A stretch of DNA of 64,000 nucleotides, from assembly GCA_964507405.1 (NCBI GenBank), contig CAZDPJ010000006.1:1-64000 (forward strand), read 5' to 3'. Shown piece by piece: positions 1 through 8,042 of the stretch. Under the pieces are notes generated by a model, which saw nothing but the letters and a program-made list of their open reading frames with translations, was not told the origin of the DNA and did no database searches. The first letter of the stretch is position 1; every line of letters starts with the position of its first letter. The stretch comes from UMGS75 sp964507405 (GTDB lineage: Bacteria; Bacillota_I; Bacilli_A; ML615J-28; CAG-313). The translations under genes were made by a program, and so were the position numbers.

Positions 1-77
1 AGTTTGTATCTCCTGCTCCACCTGTTATGTTCAGTTTTCAAAGATCAATTTCTGCACATCTTCAAATGTGCTTTAAT
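1..77 (-). other. rRNA operon leader (16S gene lies beyond the left edge)
   Basis: Read leftward, the transcript starting near 71 forms a small hairpin (54-59 with 66-71, six-base loop). It is followed by a boxA-type antitermination element at 33-47 (TGATCTTTGAAAACT on the minus strand) and then the typical Firmicute 16S leader string CTGAACA. Such leaders are bound by NusB/S10 to prevent premature termination. No rRNA-coding sequence is present inside the window, so the identity rests on the leader and the strong tandem promoters. Confidence 0.7.
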
Positions 78-106
78 AGTATACTACTTTTCTTATCTTT
101 TGTCAA
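78..106 (-). promoter_or_regulatory. rrn promoter P2
   Basis: On the minus strand TTGACA (101-106) is followed by a 17-base spacer and TATACT (78-83). This near-perfect SigA promoter lies directly before the rRNA leader. Confidence 0.8.
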
Positions 107-164
107 GAAATATGACTTATTAACTTTTTAGTTATTTTTGATAAGAGTAAGTATAACCTTATAT

Positions 165-193
165 ATTATACTAATTTTATGTTTATTTGTCCA
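165..193 (-). promoter_or_regulatory. rrn promoter P1
   Basis: On the minus strand TGGACA (188-193) lies 17 bases before TATAAT (165-170). It sits 87 bases upstream of P2, giving the tandem arrangement common for rRNA operons. The surrounding stretch up to about 260 is AT-rich and holds no credible gene. Confidence 0.65.
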
Positions 194-272
194 CAAATAT
201 GCTTTATTTACTTATATTTTTTATTACTATATAATATTATATGTCAAACCTTTATTTATATTCATAATAAAT

Positions 273-304
273 AAAGGTCTTATTTATATAAAAATAAGAC
301 CTTT
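273..304 (-). terminator. Terminator after prs and the small ORF
   Basis: A perfect 13-bp stem (273-285 with 292-304) encloses a six-base loop. It lies 8 bases beyond the small ORF. The tract following on the minus strand is T-rich but interrupted; the plus-strand side has a better T run, so it may work in both directions and insulate the rrn promoters. Confidence 0.7.
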
Positions 305-311
305 ATATTTT

Positions 312-530
312 TTACTTATTTATTTTTAAACTTGTTTTAATTATTTTTTGTAAACTTTCAGTATAGAAATATGTATTTTCTAAATTGCTTTTTTCTATTA
401 AAGTACGGTAGTTATCTATATTAGAATAAGGTAACACTCTTCTTCTAGATATTTTAAAACTTGGTCTATAATTATTAGATGATAAATAATATGGTAATTC
501 CTTATATATATCTGAATTATTATTCTGCAT
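312..530 (-). CDS. Small hypothetical protein overlapping the end of prs
   Basis: I do not recognise this 72-residue protein. The chosen ATG at 530 overlaps the last codons and stop of prs by 11 bases, which would suit translational coupling; an in-frame ATG 24 bases further upstream gives 80 residues. It is basic and rich in Asn, Tyr and Ser, with a short RRR stretch, and has no signal peptide or membrane segment. It ends just before the strong hairpin at 273-304, so it lies within the prs transcript. It could also be chance open frame in AT-rich DNA. Confidence 0.4.
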   Translation of the reverse strand: MQNNNSDIYKELPYYLSSNNYRPSFKISRRRVLPYSNIDNYRTLIEKSNLENTYFYTESLQKIIKTSLKINK

Positions 531-1491
531 GTTTGTTATACACGAATAAGTCACTTACTGGTTTATCATCTATAATATTTAAAATACCTCTACCAATTAA
601 ACTTGCAATTGAAAGTTGTTTTATAAAACCACAAGCTTTTTTCTCAGGATCTAGTTTAATACTATTAGTTACAACTAATTCATTTAGTGGTGTTTCTGAT
701 AATCTTTGAATTGCACTACCAGATAATAAAGCATGAGTTGCGCAAGCATATATTTCTTTAGCACCTTGTTCTTTAATCTTTTTAACAACTAAAGATAACG
801 TACCAGCTGTATCAACCATATCATCTATGATAATACAATTCTTTCCATCTACATCACCAATGATATTCATTATTTCAGCACTATTTGGTCTAGGACGACG
901 TTTATCAACAATAGCAATTGGAGCATTTAGAGCCATTGCTAGTTTTCTTGCTCTTGTAATTCCACCATGGTCTGGTGATACAACAACTACATCTTCTAGT
1001 TTTTTACCAATAAAGTATTCAGCAAATATTGGTAATGCAAGAAAATTATCCGTAGGAATATTGAAGAAACCTTGAATTTGGTCTGCATGTAAGTCTAAAC
1101 ACATTATACGATTTGCACCAGCAGTTTGAAGTAAATCCGCCATCAATTTTGCAGAAATAGGTTGTCTTGGTGCTGCTTTTCTGTCTTGTCTTGAATATCC
1201 ATAATATGGCATTATAATATTGATATGTTCAGCTGATGCTCTTTTTAATGCATCTATCATTATTAATAATTCCATATAATTATCATTTACCGGATTACTT
1301 GTAGTTTGAATTACAAATACAGTATGTCCTCTAACTGTTTCATCTATATTAATTTGCACTTCTCCGTCAGCAAATCTTGTTACATGACATTGTGATAATT
1401 CTACATGCATGTATGCAGCAATTTCTTCTGCTAGTTCTCTGTTAGAACTTAATGAAAATAATTTTACTTTTTTTCCTGATAATAAAGCCAT
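520..1491 (-). CDS. prs: Ribose-phosphate pyrophosphokinase (PRPP synthetase)
   Basis: Makes PRPP from ribose 5-phosphate and ATP, feeding purine, pyrimidine, NAD, His and Trp synthesis in the cytosol. The 323 residues match class I enzymes. Visible signatures are the ATP flexible loop region YGYSRQDRKAAPRQPISAK, the segment VVVSPDHGG and the PRPP-binding loop DDMVDTAGT. A GAGGAG site precedes ATG 1491. It starts 14 bases after the transketolase C-half, so the operon makes ribose 5-phosphate and then consumes it. In Bacillus subtilis prs is near spoVG, pth, mfd and spoVT; those genes are also in this window but scattered on both sides of oriC. Confidence 0.97.
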   Translation of the reverse strand: MALLSGKKVKLFSLSSNRELAEEIAAYMHVELSQCHVTRFADGEVQINIDETVRGHTVFVIQTTSNPVNDNYMELLIMIDALKRASAEHINIIMPYYGYSRQDRKAAPRQPISAKLMADLLQTAGANRIMCLDLHADQIQGFFNIPTDNFLALPIFAEYFIGKKLEDVVVVSPDHGGITRARKLAMALNAPIAIVDKRRPRPNSAEIMNIIGDVDGKNCIIIDDMVDTAGTLSLVVKKIKEQGAKEIYACATHALLSGSAIQRLSETPLNELVVTNSIKLDPEKKACGFIKQLSIASLIGRGILNIIDDKPVSDLFVYNKHAE

Positions 1492-1505
1492 GATTTTTGT
1501 CTCCT

Positions 1506-2426
1506 CTATTTTAGTATTTCTTTTACTTTTTCTATAATATCTTGTTTAGTCATATGATATGCTTCTAACAATTCATTATACTTCCCTACTTGTCCGAATT
1601 GATCTTGAACTCCAATTGCATATACTTTAACAGGTTTGTTTTTACAAACAAGTTCGCATACAGCACTATGTAATCCACCAATAACATTGTGATTTTCACA
1701 TGTTAAAACAACATTTGTTTTATTGATAGATTTAAGTAGAGTCTGTTCATCTAATGGTTTTATAAAATTAGCACTAATTAACTCTGCTTTTATTCCTTCT
1801 TTTTTTAATTCTGCTACAGCTTCTTTTGCTTCATATACCATTGTACCTGAAGCTATAATTGTAATATCTTTTCCTTCTTCAATTACATCTGCTTTAAATA
1901 ATTCAAACTTATAATCATCACCATATACATCTGGTCTAGTTTTTCTAGGTGTTCTGATATACATAGGTCCGTTATAAGATTCAATTTGTTCAACAGCTTG
2001 TTCTAATTGTTTTGCATCTACTACATCAAATATTGTCATTGTAGGTATACTTCTAAGTACTCCTATATCTTCAAAACTCATATGTGTTCCACCATTTGTT
2101 TCAGCAGTGATACCAGGATCTGTACCCCATATTTTTACATTTTGTTTAGCATAACAAACAGATATCATTATTTGGTCTAATGCACGTCTTGTTGAGAATG
2201 GAGCGAAACTAAATACATTTGGTTTTAAATTAGAAGCGGCAAGTCCAGCAGCAACACCAACCATATTAGCCTCAGCTATACCAACATTAAATGTTCTGTC
2301 TGGAAATTCTTTATATAAAGGATAGGTACCATTTGGTTTTGCAAGATCTGCATCAAGGATACATATGCTTTCATCTTGTTTCATTAATCTACTTAATTCT
2401 TTAGCAAGCGCTTGACGAAATTCCAT
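1506..2426 (-). CDS. tktB: Transketolase, C-terminal half (split enzyme)
   Basis: Second subunit of a two-gene transketolase, which moves two-carbon ketol units in the non-oxidative pentose phosphate pathway. The 306 residues contain the pyrimidine-binding domain, with the catalytic glutamate in VGIAEANMVGVAAG (about residues 48-61), followed by the transketolase C-terminal domain. Only one base separates it from the upstream N-half stop, so the two are clearly co-translated. Split transketolases are known in many Firmicutes and archaea. The related 1-deoxyxylulose-phosphate synthase is a single chain and does not fit. Confidence 0.93.
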   Translation of the reverse strand: MEFRQALAKELSRLMKQDESICILDADLAKPNGTYPLYKEFPDRTFNVGIAEANMVGVAAGLAASNLKPNVFSFAPFSTRRALDQIMISVCYAKQNVKIWGTDPGITAETNGGTHMSFEDIGVLRSIPTMTIFDVVDAKQLEQAVEQIESYNGPMYIRTPRKTRPDVYGDDYKFELFKADVIEEGKDITIIASGTMVYEAKEAVAELKKEGIKAELISANFIKPLDEQTLLKSINKTNVVLTCENHNVIGGLHSAVCELVCKNKPVKVYAIGVQDQFGQVGKYNELLEAYHMTKQDIIEKVKEILK

Positions 2427-2427
2427 C

Positions 2428-3249
2428 TTACTTATCCTCCAAATTTAATTCTTTCAATGCAAGTTGTAATTGTTCTTTACTTATTGGCATACTATGATTG
2501 CCAAGTAATGCTTCTTCTATAAATTTTACACCTTTACCTTTAATTGTATCTAGTACAATCATATGTGGTTTATCTTTTATAGCTTTAGCTCTTTCAATTG
2601 CATTTGCAATATCATCTAAATTATGCCCATCTATTTTTACAGTATCAAATCCAAAGCTATTCCATTTATCAACATAATTACCAACATATATAAGATTATT
2701 TGTATAATCATCGATTTGCATTTTATTGTTATCTAAGAAAACAATTAAATTATCAAGTTTCTTTATACCAGCAAATTCAGCAGCTTCCCAGTTTTGTCCT
2801 TCTTCAAGTTCGCCATCACCAATAATAACATAAACATACGCATCATTCTTTTTAACTTTATTAGCAAGTGCCATACCAACACCACATGATAATCCCTGAC
2901 CAAGAGAACCAGTTGTCATATCAATACCAATTGTTTTATTCATATCACAATGACTTGGAAGATTAGTTCCAATTTTATTTAAAGTATAAAGTTCACTTTT
3001 AGAGAAATATCCTTTATGAGCAAGTGTTGCATATACTGCAGGTCCAGCATGTCCTTTAGATACAACTAATTTATCTCTTGTTTCCATTAAAGGATTAGTA
3101 GGATCTATATTCATTTCCTTATAATATAGAACAGTCAATAAATCAACAATCGAATAACTACCACCAATATGTCCAGAACCAAGTGATGCAATACATTCAA
3201 TAGTTAATCCACGAATTTCATTAGCAATTTTAGATAACTTACAATCCAT
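2428..3249 (-). CDS. tktA: Transketolase, N-terminal half (split enzyme)
   Basis: Thiamine-diphosphate-binding subunit of the split transketolase. The 273 residues include the early GSGHIGG segment and the ThDP/Mg motif starting GDGELEEGQNWE and ending in LDNN. Its length equals just the PP-binding domain. A GAGGTG site precedes ATG 3249. It heads the operon tktA-tktB-small ORF/prs; a TATAAT-type -10 box lies at 3282-3287 on the minus strand, but its -35 is weak. Confidence 0.94.
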   Translation of the reverse strand: MDCKLSKIANEIRGLTIECIASLGSGHIGGSYSIVDLLTVLYYKEMNIDPTNPLMETRDKLVVSKGHAGPAVYATLAHKGYFSKSELYTLNKIGTNLPSHCDMNKTIGIDMTTGSLGQGLSCGVGMALANKVKKNDAYVYVIIGDGELEEGQNWEAAEFAGIKKLDNLIVFLDNNKMQIDDYTNNLIYVGNYVDKWNSFGFDTVKIDGHNLDDIANAIERAKAIKDKPHMIVLDTIKGKGVKFIEEALLGNHSMPISKEQLQLALKELNLEDK

Positions 3250-3340
3250 TGTTTTTCACCTCATATATATTGTCTATCTATATTATACACTAATTATCTT
3301 TTTTTTGCATTAATTAAGTTAAAAAATAATAAAAGAATAA

Positions 3341-3377
3341 AAAAGTTCCTATTGATTACGTATCAATAAGAACTTTT
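3341..3377 (-). terminator. Terminator of the Cys-repeat lipoprotein gene
   Basis: A 16-bp stem with one mismatch (3341-3356 with 3362-3377) surrounds a five-base loop and is followed on the minus strand by a T-rich stretch. It lies 22 bases beyond the stop at 3399. Confidence 0.75.
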
Positions 3378-3398
3378 AATATGATTTTATTTTTTTTA

Positions 3399-6300
3399 TT
3401 ACAAAGTAATTGTGATTGAAGGAACAACTCCAATGTAATCCGATGAAAAAGGACTACCATAACTACCATTCATATATACATCCATCGTTTGATTTCTATA
3501 CTGATTTGCTGGCGAACGAAGCCACCAAGAAGCAACCCATCTAAATTTTTCTTCTTGATAATAATAAACATAAACACCACTGCATCCTTTAGCAATAGTA
3601 TAATCGCTTACTACTTTTTGGCGGTCTTCGTTATTTATAAATCCATATAATTCATTACATACATCACTTTTACTTAATAAATATACTTTGTCATATGTAT
3701 CGTTACATATATATGGATTTTCAGTATACCCAGTTGATGCTAAACTATTATCAACTAGTGTAGTATTTATTTTTAATTGTAATTCTTCATTGAAAGCTTT
3801 ATTATAGAATTCATCATTTAGCCATTTTCTTATATCAGAATATTCATAATTATTAGAATATATAGTTTGACCATCTATTATTCTATCTTCATTTGATACA
3901 TTAAATTCTTTTATATCAATTATTAAATCTGTAACTAATTTATATGTACCATTGTCTGATTCTAGTATTTTCCATTTAATTGGTTCTACTTTAAAATAAT
4001 AAAATTCATTCTTTATTAAAACTGTTGAAATAGAAACAAAATCCGTGCGATTCTTCAATACAGCTTTCTGTTTTGCATATCTTTCACCATCACTACCTAA
4101 ATAATACCCATTATCATCTGGAGTATCACTCGTAATAGTTACATTTTCATCTTTAATAGATTGAGGATATTCACCAAAATATATATAATTACCTACTAAG
4201 TTGCTAACTTCTGACATTTTAGTTTTGCAATATATACATTCATTTTCTGAAAATGTATGTCCATTTTTTTCTAAAACATTTGAATTAAATATCTCATCAC
4301 ATTCATCACATTTAACTATTTTTAAACCTTCTTCTAAACAAGTTGGTTCAGTAACACTAATAGATATATGATGAAACTTATAATTATTTATGAATCCATA
4401 TGCATTATCTAAAGTTGGATTACCTTCATCATCTTGTAATTTATAGTTAGATGATGCAGGCCAACTAGTTCTATGATCATTAACAAAGAAATTATAAATT
4501 TCAGCATTTAATGTAGCAGGAGAACCGCAAAAACCTCTATATATAATATCTTCAAAATAAGTTGTTGATAAACCTGATGACTCACGTACACCCATAATAT
4601 AATTTACCATCCAAGACCATTTAGCTCTATATATTGTACTACCATAGAATGTAGAAGTAGAATTAGTAGCAGCTAAATACCAGCTTAAAGAACCATCAGG
4701 AGATAAATCACTAAGAACAACAGCTTTTTTACCTTCACTTGTTCCAAATGTAGAATGATCAACACCTTCAAGATATTCTGTAATATCATTTAGATAATCA
4801 TTGATCATAGCTTGTTTCTTTTCTTCATTAGTTGTTCCTTCGTATGGAAATCCAGGTTCTAAAGGAGTTTTTTCAAAAATTTTATTGCAATTTTTACAAG
4901 CAATTGCTTTATAGCCGTCACTTGAACAAGTAGGCCATATTATTGTTTCAATTTTATCATGTTCTTTTTTAGGAATAATATTATATAATAAGCGTTCGCA
5001 TCTTTCACATACTCCATAAGCAAAATAGCCTTCTGAATAGCAGGTAGCTGAAATGTGGCTATCAGATTCATTTAGAACTAAATGTCCTAATTTTTTAATT
5101 GATCTACTTTCTATGATTTCTTTACATGTTTTACATTCTATGTGTGCTGTTCCATTAGCAGTGCAAGTTGGTTCTAAATCAATTATATATAATTCTGTAT
5201 GACCTAGTGCCGCAATCGGAACATATGACGATATGTAATCACACCTGCTACAAGAATCATATGCTTCATAACCTAATACAGTACATGTTGGCGCTTTCTT
5301 TTCATGACTTATGATGTCATGACCTAATGCGTTAATAGTTTGATAGGTTGTATAACTACATCTTGAACAAGTATCATATAAATCATATCCAGATTCTAAA
5401 CATGTTGGTTCTTTTTTTTCATGATTTATAATATCATGACCTAATTTTGTTATTGGTTCTAGTTTTAATATTGTATTACATGCTTTGCATTCTATATGTT
5501 TTGTTCCATTAGTAGTACATGTTGCTTCTACGTCTGTTAACCATTCTGATTCTGTATGTCCTAACACGTTAATAATTTGATAAGTTGTATAACTACATCT
5601 AGAACAAGAATCATACGAATCATATCCTGATTCTAAACATGTTGAGTCAACCTTTTCATGATTTATAATATCATGACCTAATTTTGTTATTGATTCTAGT
5701 TTTAATATTGTATTACATACTTTACATTCTATATGTTTTGTTCCATTAGTAGTACAAGTTGCTTCTACATCTGTTAACCATTCTGATTCTGTATGGCCTA
5801 GTGCCTCAATAAGTTTATACGAAGATATGTAATCACATCTGCTACATGAATCATATGCTTCATAACCTAGTACAGTACAAGTTGCTTCTTTCTTCTCATG
5901 ATTTATAATATCATGACCTAATTTTGTTATTGGTTCTAATTTTAATATTGTATTACATATTTTACATTCTATATGCTTTGTTCCATTAGTAGTACAAGTT
6001 GCTTCTACATCTGTTAACCATTCTAATTCTGTATGGCCTAGTGCTGGAATTTCATTATAAGTTGTATATATACATCTAGAACAAGTATCATATGCTTTAT
6101 ATCCTGATTCTAAACATGTTGCGTCAACCTTTTCATGATTTATAATATCATGACCTAGTTTATCAATTGGTTCTAGTTTTAATATTGTATTACATGCTTT
6201 GCATTCTATATGCTTTGTTCCATTAGTAGTACAAGTTGCTTCTAAGTCTATTAACCATTCTGATTCTGTATGGCCTAGTGCGTTAATAGTTTGATATGTT

Positions 6301-6593
6301 GTATAACTACATCTAGAACAAGTATCATATGCTTTATATCCTGATTCTAAACATGTTGCTTCTTTCATCTCATGATTTATGATGTCATGACCTAATTTTT
6401 CTACTTTTTCAATAGAAATAATTTGTTTACATTTTTCACACTCTTGATGTTTTATTCCATCATCTAAACAGGTTGCAGCGGAATCAATTACCCAAGCTAC
6501 ATTTTTATGCGTGCATTCTTCATCTTTTTTAGAACACCCTGTAAGTATAATTAAAAACATAAACATTACTATAAATATTCTACTTTTCTTCAT
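3399..6593 (-). CDS. Surface lipoprotein with 15 Cys-pair repeats and a DUF6273-like C-terminus
   Basis: A 1064-residue secreted lipoprotein of unknown function. The signal peptide ends in lipobox LTGC with acylated Cys20. Residues about 27-580 are a string of roughly 40-residue modules of the form TC-x(3)-G...C-x2-C, alternating between a CLESGY/YDTCSRC type and a CTTNGTKHIECKAC type; I count 14, with a fifteenth near 735-775. The paired cysteines suggest zinc-ribbon-like or disulfide-bonded knobs. Residues 580-735 form an unrecognised domain. The C-terminal 260 residues begin with YIYFGEYPQS and end with WWLRSPANQ, typical of DUF6273 proteins of gut Firmicutes. It is a single gene between two terminators. 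Adhesion or glycan binding is only a guess. Confidence 0.85.
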   Translation of the reverse strand: MKKSRIFIVMFMFLIILTGCSKKDEECTHKNVAWVIDSAATCLDDGIKHQECEKCKQIISIEKVEKLGHDIINHEMKEATCLESGYKAYDTCSRCSYTTYQTINALGHTESEWLIDLEATCTTNGTKHIECKACNTILKLEPIDKLGHDIINHEKVDATCLESGYKAYDTCSRCIYTTYNEIPALGHTELEWLTDVEATCTTNGTKHIECKICNTILKLEPITKLGHDIINHEKKEATCTVLGYEAYDSCSRCDYISSYKLIEALGHTESEWLTDVEATCTTNGTKHIECKVCNTILKLESITKLGHDIINHEKVDSTCLESGYDSYDSCSRCSYTTYQIINVLGHTESEWLTDVEATCTTNGTKHIECKACNTILKLEPITKLGHDIINHEKKEPTCLESGYDLYDTCSRCSYTTYQTINALGHDIISHEKKAPTCTVLGYEAYDSCSRCDYISSYVPIAALGHTELYIIDLEPTCTANGTAHIECKTCKEIIESRSIKKLGHLVLNESDSHISATCYSEGYFAYGVCERCERLLYNIIPKKEHDKIETIIWPTCSSDGYKAIACKNCNKIFEKTPLEPGFPYEGTTNEEKKQAMINDYLNDITEYLEGVDHSTFGTSEGKKAVVLSDLSPDGSLSWYLAATNSTSTFYGSTIYRAKWSWMVNYIMGVRESSGLSTTYFEDIIYRGFCGSPATLNAEIYNFFVNDHRTSWPASSNYKLQDDEGNPTLDNAYGFINNYKFHHISISVTEPTCLEEGLKIVKCDECDEIFNSNVLEKNGHTFSENECIYCKTKMSEVSNLVGNYIYFGEYPQSIKDENVTITSDTPDDNGYYLGSDGERYAKQKAVLKNRTDFVSISTVLIKNEFYYFKVEPIKWKILESDNGTYKLVTDLIIDIKEFNVSNEDRIIDGQTIYSNNYEYSDIRKWLNDEFYNKAFNEELQLKINTTLVDNSLASTGYTENPYICNDTYDKVYLLSKSDVCNELYGFINNEDRQKVVSDYTIAKGCSGVYVYYYQEEKFRWVASWWLRSPANQYRNQTMDVYMNGSYGSPFSSDYIGVVPSITITL
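5220..6420 (-). repeat. In-frame 237-240 bp DNA repeats within the lipoprotein gene
   Basis: Nearly identical segments recur with anchors at 5461, 5698, 5938 and 6175, i.e. spacings of 237, 240 and 237 bases. Each encodes a pair of Cys modules (79-80 residues). The high DNA identity implies recent duplication and probable copy-number variation between strains. Confidence 0.85.
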
Positions 6594-6614
6594 AAACTTC
6601 TCCCTTTCTTTTAT

Positions 6615-6643
6615 AGTAAATAAAGGTATACCTTTATGTTACT
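6615..6643. repeat. Palindrome A, upstream of the Cys-repeat lipoprotein
   Basis: An imperfect inverted repeat whose core ATAAAGGTATACCTTTAT (6620-6637) is a perfect 18-base palindrome. It lies between the lipoprotein start (6593) and its probable promoter region. It shares its design, AGTAA(A/G)TAAAGGTAT, with palindrome B. It could be an operator or an RNA hairpin. Confidence 0.55.
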
Positions 6644-6752
6644 TAATACTTATATTTATTATATATATAAATAGAAGTTACTTTAGTATAAAAATATCTT
6701 TTTATTTGAAAAAATGAATATTTAAGAGTAAAATATATATATATAAATTAAT

Positions 6753-6780
6753 AGTAAGTAAAGGTATGCCTTTACTTACT
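6753..6780. repeat. Palindrome B, partner of palindrome A
   Basis: A 12-bp perfect stem (6753-6764 with 6769-6780) with loop TATG, nearly the same sequence as palindrome A 110 bases away. It is not followed by a T run on either strand, so it does not look like a simple terminator. Confidence 0.55.
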
Positions 6781-6783
6781 AAG

Positions 6784-6817
6784 AAAAAAAGATATTAGTT
6801 TCCTAATATCTTTTTTT
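6784..6817 (-). terminator. spoVG terminator
   Basis: A perfect 15-bp stem (6784-6798 with 6803-6817) with loop TTTC. Its arms carry seven A and seven T at the base, so it can act in both directions; it overlaps the spoVG stop codon. Confidence 0.85.
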
Positions 6818-7070
6818 ATGCTTCTTCATTGTATTTAGCAAGTACAACATCCTCTATCATCTGTCTCGTTTCTACATTGATTGGGTGTGCAATATCCTTA
6901 TATTCACCTTGTGGTGTTTTTTTGTTTGGCATTGCAATGAATAAACCATTTTGTCCTTCTATCACTCTTAGTTCATGTATAACAAATGCATTATCAATTG
7001 TTATAGAAGCTACTGCTCTTAAGCGGTTTTGTCCTTCTACCTTTCTAATTTTGATATCTGTAATTTGCAT
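6816..7070 (-). CDS. spoVG: SpoVG family regulator
   Basis: A small (84-residue) nucleic-acid-binding regulator. In Bacillus it affects septation and sporulation, and in other Firmicutes capsule, virulence and division genes. It begins MQITDIKIRK and contains the conserved RAVASITIDNAFVIHELRVI and FIAMPNKKTPQGEYKDIAHPI regions. A start at 7133 is possible, but ATG 7070 is preceded by an AGGTGG site and matches the family start. It is monocistronic. Its promoter carries a cre-like sequence. Confidence 0.95.
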   Translation of the reverse strand: MQITDIKIRKVEGQNRLRAVASITIDNAFVIHELRVIEGQNGLFIAMPNKKTPQGEYKDIAHPINVETRQMIEDVVLAKYNEEA

Positions 7071-7093
7071 AAAATCCCACCTTTCATATATAT

Positions 7094-7121
7094 ATTGTAT
7101 CATATGAAAACGTTTTCTCAA
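7094..7121 (-). promoter_or_regulatory. spoVG promoter with cre-like operator
   Basis: On the minus strand TTGAGA (7116-7121) is followed by a 16-base spacer and TACAAT (7094-7099). Positions 7105-7118 read TGAAAACGTTTTCT on the plus strand, matching 13 of 14 positions of the CcpA cre consensus TGWAANCGNTNWCA and covering the spacer and part of the -35. Binding there would repress spoVG. Confidence 0.6.
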
Positions 7122-7235
7122 AATGTTTTGCAAGTTTTTGTTTTTTCATGAATATTTTATTCTTTATATCATATACTATTATTGTAAGAAATGGATATAT
7201 GAATATATCTTTAAATGTTTCTTACTAAAAATATA

Positions 7236-7257
7236 GACCACGATTTTACTCGTGGTC
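7236..7257 (-). terminator. Terminator of the rsmA-yabG-ispE-ycxB-like operon
   Basis: An 8-bp stem GACCACGA/TCGTGGTC with a six-base loop that contains the stop codon of the gene ending at 7246. A T-rich tract follows on the minus strand. Confidence 0.8.
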
Positions 7258-8040
7258 ATTTTGTTTTTTTGTTTCCTTATAACTTGTTGGTTTAGTTAAT
7301 TTAGATTTACAGTATTCAACTACCTCTTCAATGTTTTCACAAGAATCTTTTTTAATGATCATTGCTTGATAGCCTGCCATATTAATATACATATATTTAC
7401 CATCATCTTCAATTGATTTAATAGCAGCCCAAGGAATAGGTAAAATATTTTTTTGAGGTTTTTGTTCTTCTTGTTCTTGAACTTCTTCGCTAGTTTCTGC
7501 TTGTTCTTGAGCATCATCACAAGTTTCTACTACTTGTTCTTCTTGAGCAGTCTCACTACTATCTACTTCAGTTTCTTCTTGAACTTCTTCACTGTGATAT
7601 TCTTCTTCTCTCATTTCATTATTAGTAGGAATATCTTCTATTGGCGTAACAGTATGAATATCACCATCATCATAGCGTACTGGTTCTTCTGTTTGTTCTT
7701 CTTCGATAGGTATTTCAAATGTAATGCCTTCTTCATTAATAGTAACATCCATAGGTATTGGTGGATATTCTGAAGTAATTTTCTTTCTAATCATTTTCTT
7801 TTGTGATATTAGCATTAATGGATTTAGGAATACTGCTCCAAAAACACCCATTGCAATAACTAATATACATGTTATATATTGAGGGTTTTCCTTAAATAAA
7901 TCAATAACACCAAGTATAATTAAAAATACACCTAGTACTCTTGTCATGATTGATGCTCTTGATCTTTTAGTCGCAATATAGCAATTATATGCTATTAAAT
8001 CATCTGGTAATAAAATTTGATTAAATTGTGTTTTTTCCAT
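7246..8040 (-). CDS. YcxB-like membrane protein with a large acidic insertion
   Basis: 264 residues of unknown function. Two membrane segments lie at about residues 32-50 and 57-77. The C-terminal part, with IPWAAIKSIEDDGKYMYI and a basic KKDS segment, resembles the YcxB-like domain. Between the halves sits a Glu/Gln-rich low-complexity stretch (about residues 110-205) that is atypical of YcxB proteins and probably disordered in the cytosol. It starts two bases after ispE and is the last gene of that operon. Confidence 0.6.
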   Translation of the reverse strand: MEKTQFNQILLPDDLIAYNCYIATKRSRASIMTRVLGVFLIILGVIDLFKENPQYITCILVIAMGVFGAVFLNPLMLISQKKMIRKKITSEYPPIPMDVTINEEGITFEIPIEEEQTEEPVRYDDGDIHTVTPIEDIPTNNEMREEEYHSEEVQEETEVDSSETAQEEQVVETCDDAQEQAETSEEVQEQEEQKPQKNILPIPWAAIKSIEDDGKYMYINMAGYQAMIIKKDSCENIEEVVEYCKSKLTKPTSYKETKKQNDHE

Positions 8041-8042
8041 TT

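Noticed and set aside
138..329. A 63-codon hydrophobic plus-strand frame
   Set aside because: It is made of A/T-run codons (Ile, Tyr, Leu, Phe), has no ribosome site, and overlaps the rrn promoter region and a terminator.
5220..6420. CRISPR-like periodic repeats
   Set aside because: The period is 237-240 bases, the repeats are in frame and encode Cys modules, and there are no short palindromic repeats with unique spacers.
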